Source: Clostridiales bacterium (GTDB lineage Bacteria; Bacillota; Clostridia; Christensenellales; DUVY01). Taken from it: 6,357 nucleotides of DNA. Numbering within the stretch: the first letter of the stretch is position 1; each line of letters starts with the position of its first letter. Shown piece after piece: positions 1 through 6,357 of the stretch. The stretch is taken from NCBI GenBank assembly GCA_031290295.1, contig JAITNT010000096.1:1-6357 (forward strand), in the 5' to 3' direction. Under the pieces are notes generated by a model that saw only the letters and a list, made by a program, of their open reading frames with translations, did not search any database and was not told where the DNA came from. Made by a program: the position numbers and the translations under genes.

Positions 1-547
1 CGCCGTAGCGGGCGTCGCCGAATACGGGGTTGCCTATAGTTTTCATTTGCACGCGGATTTGGTGACTTCTGCCGGTGTCGAGCCTTACGTCCACCAAGGA
101 TACTATACCCTCGTTCTCGATAAGGGTATATTGAAGCTCGGCGTACTTGCAGCCCGCGGTCGAGGCGGGAACGACGTTAGTTGTGTTCGTTTCCTCGTCC
201 TTGAGCAGATAGTGCGCGAGCCGCTCGGTTTTTTCACGGGGTCTGCCCATTACGACCGCGTAATAACGCTTATCGAAGCTGCCCTCTCTTATCTGCGCGG
301 ACAGCCTTTCCGCCGCCTTTGAGGTGCGGGCAAAAACCATAATGCCGCCCGTAGGCCTGTCAAGCCTGTGTACAAGCCCGATAAAAACGTTCCCGGGCTT
401 ACCGCATTTTACGCGTACGTACTCTTTTATGAGCGTAAGCATATCGGCGTCGCCGCTCGAATCGGGCTGCGAAGCGACGTTTTGCGGTTTGACTACGACA
501 ATGATATGATTGTCCTCGTGAAGTATTTGTAATTCGTCTGCGGTCAC
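1..547 (-). CDS. RluA-family RNA pseudouridine synthase (3' end beyond the window)
   Basis: Isomerises selected uridines of rRNA or tRNA to pseudouridine, in the cytoplasm. Translation from the GTG at 547 gives 182 visible residues. The catalytic motif HRLDRPTGG lies at residues 60-68 with the expected catalytic Asp63. The family blocks DKRYYAVVMG (92-101), LDTGRSHQIRVQM (156-168) and GNPVFGDARYG (172-182) follow in order. No S4 domain precedes the catalytic domain, so it is a short, single-domain member. The rest of the C-terminus, probably some tens of residues, lies off the left edge. The GTG start is supported by AGGAG eight bases upstream and by a 4-nt GTGA overlap with the methyltransferase stop, which suggests translational coupling. 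The exact target uridine (RluA-, RluC- or RluD-like) cannot be told from sequence alone, so no symbol is given. Confidence in the family is very high. Confidence 0.95.
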   Translation of the reverse strand, partial: MTADELQILHEDNHIIVVVKPQNVASQPDSSGDADMLTLIKEYVRVKCGKPGNVFIGLVHRLDRPTGGIMVFARTSKAAERLSAQIREGSFDKRYYAVVMGRPREKTERLAHYLLKDEETNTTNVVPASTAGCKYAELQYTLIENEGIVSLVDVRLDTGRSHQIRVQMKTIGNPVFGDARYG

Positions 548-1418
548 TGTTTTTTCTCCTTATTCGCGCGCTTATTACCGGAAACAAAAATTCCGCTCGC
601 GCCGCAGGGCAGCACGATACCCTCGTCCGTCGGCAAGCCTAACCCGTACGCGTCGAATTCGCCGCGTCCGCCGACGTTAAGCTGTAAAATGTTCTTCAGT
701 ACGGTCGGCTGCAAGCCCGTCGTATAGCTGTTGACCAGGAAAAAAAGCGGATCGTCGGACAGCAGCTTGACGCATTCCGAAACGAACGAAAACAGATTAT
801 CCTCTAGCTTCCAAAGCTCGCCCGACGGCCCTCTGCCGTAGCTTGGGGGATCCATGAGTATAGCGTCGTAACGCCGCCCCCGCTTGATTTCGCGCGCGAC
901 GAATTTGGCGCAGTCGTCTATGATATAGCGGATATTATCGATTCCGTTTAAGCGGGCGTTCTCTCCGGCGCGCTCTACCATATTCTTCGCCGCGTCCACG
1001 TGAGTGACGGTCGCGCCCGCCGCGGCAAGGCTTACGGACGCCGCGCCCGTATACGCAAAAAGATTAAGCGCGTTTATACCGCGTCCCGCCCCTTTTACGA
1101 GCCCGCTCATAATATCCCAATTAACCGCTTGCTCGGGGAACACGCCGGTATGCTTGAAGCCCATAAGCCTGACAAGCAGCTTCATGTCCTTATAGCTTAC
1201 CTGCCATTCCGCGGGAACGGAAGGCTCGGACTCCCACCCGCCGCCGCCGCCCTCTCTCGTATAAACCGCGGAAATATTCCGATAATCTCTGAGAGGCGTG
1301 CGCGCCGGCCAAATAATCTGCGGGTCGGGACGCAGTAATACTACGCCGCCCCACCGCTCCAGCTTTTCGCCGCCGCCGGTAGCTATAACGCCGTAGTCCT
1401 TCCAATCGACCGCCGTTC

Positions 1419-1422
<4 letters not shown>
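544..1422 (-). CDS. class I SAM-dependent methyltransferase, RlmI/RlmK-related (COG1092-like)
   Basis: Probable RNA methyltransferase of 292 aa. The Rossmann core is readable: motif I LNLFAYTGAAS (119-129), the acidic SAM-ribose loop HVDAAK (141-146), the DDCAKF turn (169-174) and motif IV DPPSYGRG (191-198). The N-terminal part carries GEKLERWGG (18-26) and RPDPQIIW (31-38), and MGFKHTGVFPEQAVNWD (87-103) leads into the core. I recognise this arrangement from short bacillota relatives of RlmI and RlmK. It is shorter than RlmI (about 400 aa), and I see no PUA domain. A glycine run (58-62) sits in the N-terminal linker, and the C-terminus is Lys-rich (KRANKEKKQ). The ATG overlaps the ileS stop as ATGA, and its stop overlaps the next start as GTGA. 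The ribosome binding site is weak, so it probably depends on coupling to ileS. The genes around it suggest an rRNA or tRNA substrate, but the modified base is unknown. Confidence 0.9.
556..560 (-). promoter_or_regulatory. Shine-Dalgarno site of the pseudouridine synthase
   Basis: On the minus strand AGGAG lies eight bases before the GTG at 547, inside the last codons of the methyltransferase. It is the strongest ribosome binding site in the left operon. It decides the GTG start over any later in-frame codon, because translation from this GTG reads straight into conserved family sequence. Confidence 0.8.
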
Positions 1423-4553
<3,131 letters not shown>

Positions 4554-4558
4554 ACCCG

Positions 4559-4563
4559 CTCCC
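4559..4563 (-). promoter_or_regulatory. ribosome binding site of ileS
   Basis: GGGAG on the minus strand, five bases before the ATG at 4553. It is a moderately good match to the anti-Shine-Dalgarno sequence and supports the chosen start. It lies at the 3' end of a GC-rich stretch (ACGGCGGGAGCGGGT) in which GGCGG could pair with CCGCC near 4612-4616 in the leader. Confidence 0.6.
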
Positions 4564-4592
4564 GCCGTTCGCCGTATTTTGTATACCGAACC

Positions 4593-4618
4593 TGCCGACT
4601 AAACTATCATAGGCGGCA
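4593..4618 (-). other. small hairpin in the ileS leader enclosing a three-codon reading frame
   Basis: Arms TGCCG and CGGCA (plus-strand positions 4593-4597 and 4614-4618) form a 5-bp stem with a 16-nt loop in the transcript. The loop contains ATG ATA GTT TAG (4610 down to 4599), which would encode Met-Ile-Val. There is no clear ribosome binding site in front of it. The structure is weak and may be chance; it is listed because it sits in the leader of an isoleucine-charging gene. Confidence 0.2.
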
Positions 4619-4634
4619 AGTCCGTTGATTTTTA

Positions 4635-4663
4635 AGTATACCGAGTTTTTGCCGAATTGTCAA
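4635..4663 (-). promoter_or_regulatory. sigma-A type promoter of the ileS operon
   Basis: On the minus strand TTGACA (4663 to 4658) and TATACT (4640 to 4635) are separated by exactly 17 bases. The -35 box is a perfect consensus and the -10 box differs from TATAAT at one position. The surroundings are AT-rich, unlike the adjacent genes. A start of transcription near 4628 would give a leader of about 75 nt before the ileS ATG. The promoter lies downstream of the terminator-like structure behind the kinase gene, so ileS, the methyltransferase and the pseudouridine synthase are expected to be transcribed independently of the two-component operon. Confidence 0.85.
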
Positions 4664-4692
4664 TAGAGTTATTGCGAAATTAAACGCGGGCG

Positions 4693-4827
4693 GGTTGCAT
4701 ACGCGTTTTGTTGCGAATAAGAGGTGCAAACAAGACCCGTTAAAAAAAACGCGGAGCATTGAAAAAAGTCTAGCGCTATCGCGCAGTCGAAACCTCCGTA
4801 GCCGCTTTCAACGCCCCGTATGCAACC
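4693..4827. repeat. long-range inverted repeat, 11-bp arms
   Basis: GGTTGCATACG at 4693-4703 and its exact reverse complement CGTATGCAACC at 4817-4827 are separated by 113 bases. In the minus-strand RNA, CGTT/AACG adds four more pairs after a 3-nt GGG bulge. The repeat encloses the terminator-like structure. I see no flanking target duplication, so a transposon-like origin is not supported. Confidence 0.7.
4742..4798 (-). terminator. probable rho-independent terminator of the two-component operon
   Basis: In the minus-strand transcript CGGAG (4798 to 4794) can pair with CTCCG (4756 to 4752). This is followed after CG by a run of eight T residues (4749 to 4742). The loop is long but contains an inner hairpin GCGC-GATA-GCGC (4784 to 4773), itself followed five bases later by six T residues (4767 to 4762). 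The stems are only five and four pairs, so it may act as one compound or two weak terminators. Its position, about 65 to 120 bases behind the kinase stop and before the ileS promoter, is what one would expect. Confidence 0.45.
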
Positions 4828-4862
4828 TTCTTGCCATCTCCGTTCCGCATCGGCATTCGCTG

Positions 4863-6209
4863 TCATTCGTCCGTCATCGGTATCAACAGGCACAGGCTGA
4901 ACCAATTATCAGCGGCGTCGATTTTGATGCTGCCGCCGTATTTTTCGGCGGCGAGCTTGATACTCTTTATTCCGTAACCGTGATTTTCCTTTTTGTTCTT
5001 GGTGGTGACCGGCAAGCCGTCCTCGAACCTCGGATTGTTTTCCATGTAGTTTTCAAAGCGTACCATCATAAGGTTGTTCTGCGCAAAAACCGCAATTTTG
5101 ATCAGCCTCTTTTCGGGGTCGGACAAATGCATAACGCTTTCGATAGCGTTATCGACGGCGTTGCCGAAAATCGAGCATATGTCCATAATGTCGATAAAGT
5201 GAAGCAGCGTCCCGTCCGCGACGCACGTCATGTTAATATCGTTCTGCACGCAAAACATGCTCTTGCTCGTCAAAATAGTGTCCAGCACCGAATTGCCCGT
5301 TTTATTCTGCGCCTCGTACATTTTAATGCCCGTTTCCATTTCGTCGAGGTAGCCCGCTTTTTTCGCCGGATTTTTTTCGGCCTTGATAGCCGCGATTTGA
5401 TTCTTCAAATCGTGATACCTGCGGTTAAGCAGCTCCGTATTATCCTTGTACAAAACATATTGCTCGTATTGCCGCGATAAAATATTTTGCATAACGCCGA
5501 CCTCGAGCTTGGCGTGAAGCCAAAGCTGCTGCTCCTGCTGCGCCAAAAGCAACAGCAGACCTATAAAATCGACCAGGGTGCGTATATAATAAATCTCGGT
5601 CTCGTACTGCCCCGAAAATGGCGTGCTCCTGGTAATGAAGCTCAAATTGCCGACAAAAAAAACCGTAATCGCAATGACCGCCGAGGAAAGAAGATGCTTG
5701 CCCGTTATATTCAACTTCCTGTTGCCTTTTGAATACCGCCTTTCAAAAATGACCGCTACAAAAAATATCACCGCGTATATTAAAATCAAAAAAACCGCCT
5801 GCACCCATATACTGCCGCCGTCCTCGATTCTTTGGCTGTAAAAATAATACAGCTGCCATTCGACCGCCGCCGCGAATTCCGCAAGCACAAACGCCTTCGT
5901 AGTCCAAAACAATGCGTTGACCGTATTAACCTTGCACAGCGCGAAAATGCAAAAGTGCATTGTGACCATCGCCGCAATCATTCCGGGAATCCACAAGTAC
6001 AGCGGCAATTCTCCCGCCGCTATCTGCAACAAGCAAAAGCCCCCCGAAAACAACACGGCAAACACCGCGCTCTTTACCTTGCCGAACCGTCGTTTGAGGA
6101 CGAGCACGTACACCATGCAAGCCGCCCACTCCGCGATAGCGGTATATAATCTGGGAATATCGTGAATTACGGAATCTACCGCAATTACGGAATCTACCGC
6201 GAGAGACAT
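4863..6209 (-). CDS. membrane sensor histidine kinase, GHKL/HPK10 (AgrC-like) family
   Basis: Sensor of a two-component system, 448 aa. The N-terminal half is hydrophobic with about six or seven membrane segments (near residues 21-38, 46-64, 69-91, 97-123, 133-154, 172-193 and 206-224). A linker of likely helical character (225-260) leads to the phosphoacceptor box RRYHDLKNQI, with His266 the likely phosphorylated residue. The ATP-binding domain shows the N box FGNAVDNAIES (348-358) and the G box HGYGIKSIK (410-418), as in AgrC-type kinases. The ATG overlaps the stop of the response regulator by one base (TAATG), with GGGAGG upstream, so the two are co-translated. The signal is unknown; AgrC relatives sense cyclic peptides, but no AgrB or clear AgrD gene is visible here. 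The N-terminus carries a tandem AVDSVI duplication (residues 4-15) just before the first membrane segment. Confidence 0.93.
   Translation of the reverse strand: MSLAVDSVIAVDSVIHDIPRLYTAIAEWAACMVYVLVLKRRFGKVKSAVFAVLFSGGFCLLQIAAGELPLYLWIPGMIAAMVTMHFCIFALCKVNTVNALFWTTKAFVLAEFAAAVEWQLYYFYSQRIEDGGSIWVQAVFLILIYAVIFFVAVIFERRYSKGNRKLNITGKHLLSSAVIAITVFFVGNLSFITRSTPFSGQYETEIYYIRTLVDFIGLLLLLAQQEQQLWLHAKLEVGVMQNILSRQYEQYVLYKDNTELLNRRYHDLKNQIAAIKAEKNPAKKAGYLDEMETGIKMYEAQNKTGNSVLDTILTSKSMFCVQNDINMTCVADGTLLHFIDIMDICSIFGNAVDNAIESVMHLSDPEKRLIKIAVFAQNNLMMVRFENYMENNPRFEDGLPVTTKNKKENHGYGIKSIKLAAEKYGGSIKIDAADNWFSLCLLIPMTDE
6165..6200. repeat. perfect tandem duplication of 18 bp within the kinase gene
   Basis: Two adjacent identical copies (6165-6182 and 6183-6200) of GCGGTAGATTCCGTAATT as read on the minus strand. 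They encode AVDSVI twice, in frame, at residues 4-15 of the histidine kinase. Being a multiple of three, gain or loss of one unit would not break the reading frame. Identity at all 18 positions, including third codon positions, points to a recent duplication. Confidence 0.95.
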
Positions 6210-6357
6210 TATTTCGTCACACCTCCCACATAGCCGGCAAGCGCTTCCATAAAAGCCTTCTTGCGCGGCCTGCTGATAATCAGGTCGTACTTATCTACCG
6301 TTACGGTTGCCCCGCTCACCTTTTTGACGTGAGTAAGGTTAAAAAGATAGCAGTTAT
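6209..6357 (-). CDS. LytTR-domain response regulator (AgrA/LytR type), C-terminal end only
   Basis: The last 48 residues of a DNA-binding response regulator; the start and the receiver domain lie off the right edge. The visible sequence begins NCYLFNLTHVKKVSG, continues with ATVTVDKYDLIISRP and ends RKKAFMEALAGYVGGVTK. This is the typical C-terminal half of a LytTR beta-fold domain: the N-L-x-H-V segment, the short strand ending in ISR, and the helix F-x-E-A-L-x-x-Y that closes the fold. Such proteins are phosphorylated by GHKL kinases and bind direct repeats in promoter DNA. The TAA stop (6211 to 6209) shares one base with the kinase ATG, so regulator and kinase form one operon with the regulator first. 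A LytTR protein lacking a receiver domain cannot be excluded because the N-terminus is unseen. Confidence 0.9.
   Translation of the reverse strand, partial: NCYLFNLTHVKKVSGATVTVDKYDLIISRPRKKAFMEALAGYVGGVTK
6224..6229 (-). promoter_or_regulatory. ribosome binding site of the histidine kinase
   Basis: GGGAGG on the minus strand lies within the last codons of the response regulator, about 12 bases before the kinase ATG at 6209. The match is strong and the spacing a little long. It supports this ATG, which overlaps the upstream stop as TAATG. Confidence 0.55.

Larger units (their letters stand above)
4554..4862. other. intergenic region between the histidine kinase and ileS
   Basis: These 309 bases hold, in the direction of transcription, a terminator-like structure, an 11-bp inverted repeat that encloses it, the ileS promoter and a leader of about 75 nt. 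I looked for a T-box (the TGGNACCGCG core and a terminator near the start codon) and see none. Two minus-strand reading frames follow the kinase. One of 65 codons (4866 to 4669) begins with an ATGA overlap on the kinase stop. One of 26 codons (4856 to 4776) encodes an amphipathic-looking KKVAYGALKAATEVSTAR tail. Both have weak ribosome binding sites and neither matches a family I know, so neither is called as a gene. Confidence 0.6.

Noticed and set aside
1000..1338. Plus-strand open frame of 112 codons opposite the methyltransferase
   Set aside because: Basic, unstructured translation antisense to the conserved methyltransferase core; no ribosome binding site seen.
4580..4619. Second promoter in the ileS leader (TATACA with TTGCCG upstream)
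   Set aside because: The spacing of about 28 bases is far outside the usable range, and a near-consensus promoter already lies upstream.
4693..4827. Miniature inverted-repeat transposon
   Set aside because: The 11-bp arms are present, but there is no target-site duplication, no second copy in the window, and the interior looks like a terminator.
4554..4862. T-box riboswitch in front of ileS
   Set aside because: No TGGNACCGCG core is seen on the minus strand and the leader after the promoter is too short.
4695..5480. Plus-strand open frame of 261 codons opposite the kinase C-terminus
   Set aside because: Antisense to the conserved ATP-binding domain of the kinase; low-complexity, His/Arg/Phe-rich translation with no family resemblance.

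Overview
The window reads as a moderately GC-rich Bacillota chromosome, probably from an uncultured clostridial lineage. This assignment is inference. It rests on a GHKL/LytTR (AgrC/AgrA-like) two-component pair, a type 2 isoleucyl-tRNA synthetase, a short RlmI-related methyltransferase of a kind I know from clostridia, a strong AGGAG ribosome binding site, and a textbook sigma-A promoter. All genes I can support lie on the minus strand, so transcription runs from the right edge to the left edge.

Right part (6357 to 4863): the end of a LytTR response regulator is followed, with a one-base TAATG overlap, by a 448-aa membrane GHKL sensor histidine kinase. The kinase N-terminus carries a perfect 18-bp in-frame tandem duplication just before the first membrane segment. 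Neither an AgrB-type protease nor a recognisable signal-peptide gene is visible.

Intergenic part (4862 to 4554): 309 bases hold a probable terminator for the two-component operon, an 11-bp perfect inverted repeat that encloses it, and a consensus promoter (TTGACA, 17-bp spacer, TATACT). The promoter is followed by a leader of about 75 nt. No T-box is seen. Two marginal small ORFs lie directly behind the kinase; neither is convincing.

Left part (4553 to 1): ileS (type 2, 1044 aa), a 292-aa SAM-dependent methyltransferase and an RluA-family pseudouridine synthase (truncated by the window edge) form a tightly packed operon. Each junction is a 4-nt start/stop overlap (ATGA, then GTGA). Together they form a translation and RNA-modification cluster: tRNA-Ile charging plus two probable RNA-modifying enzymes. 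I see no phage, transposon, CRISPR array, tRNA or rRNA. No clearly new system is evident; the most unusual spots are the kinase N-terminal duplication and the structured intergenic region.
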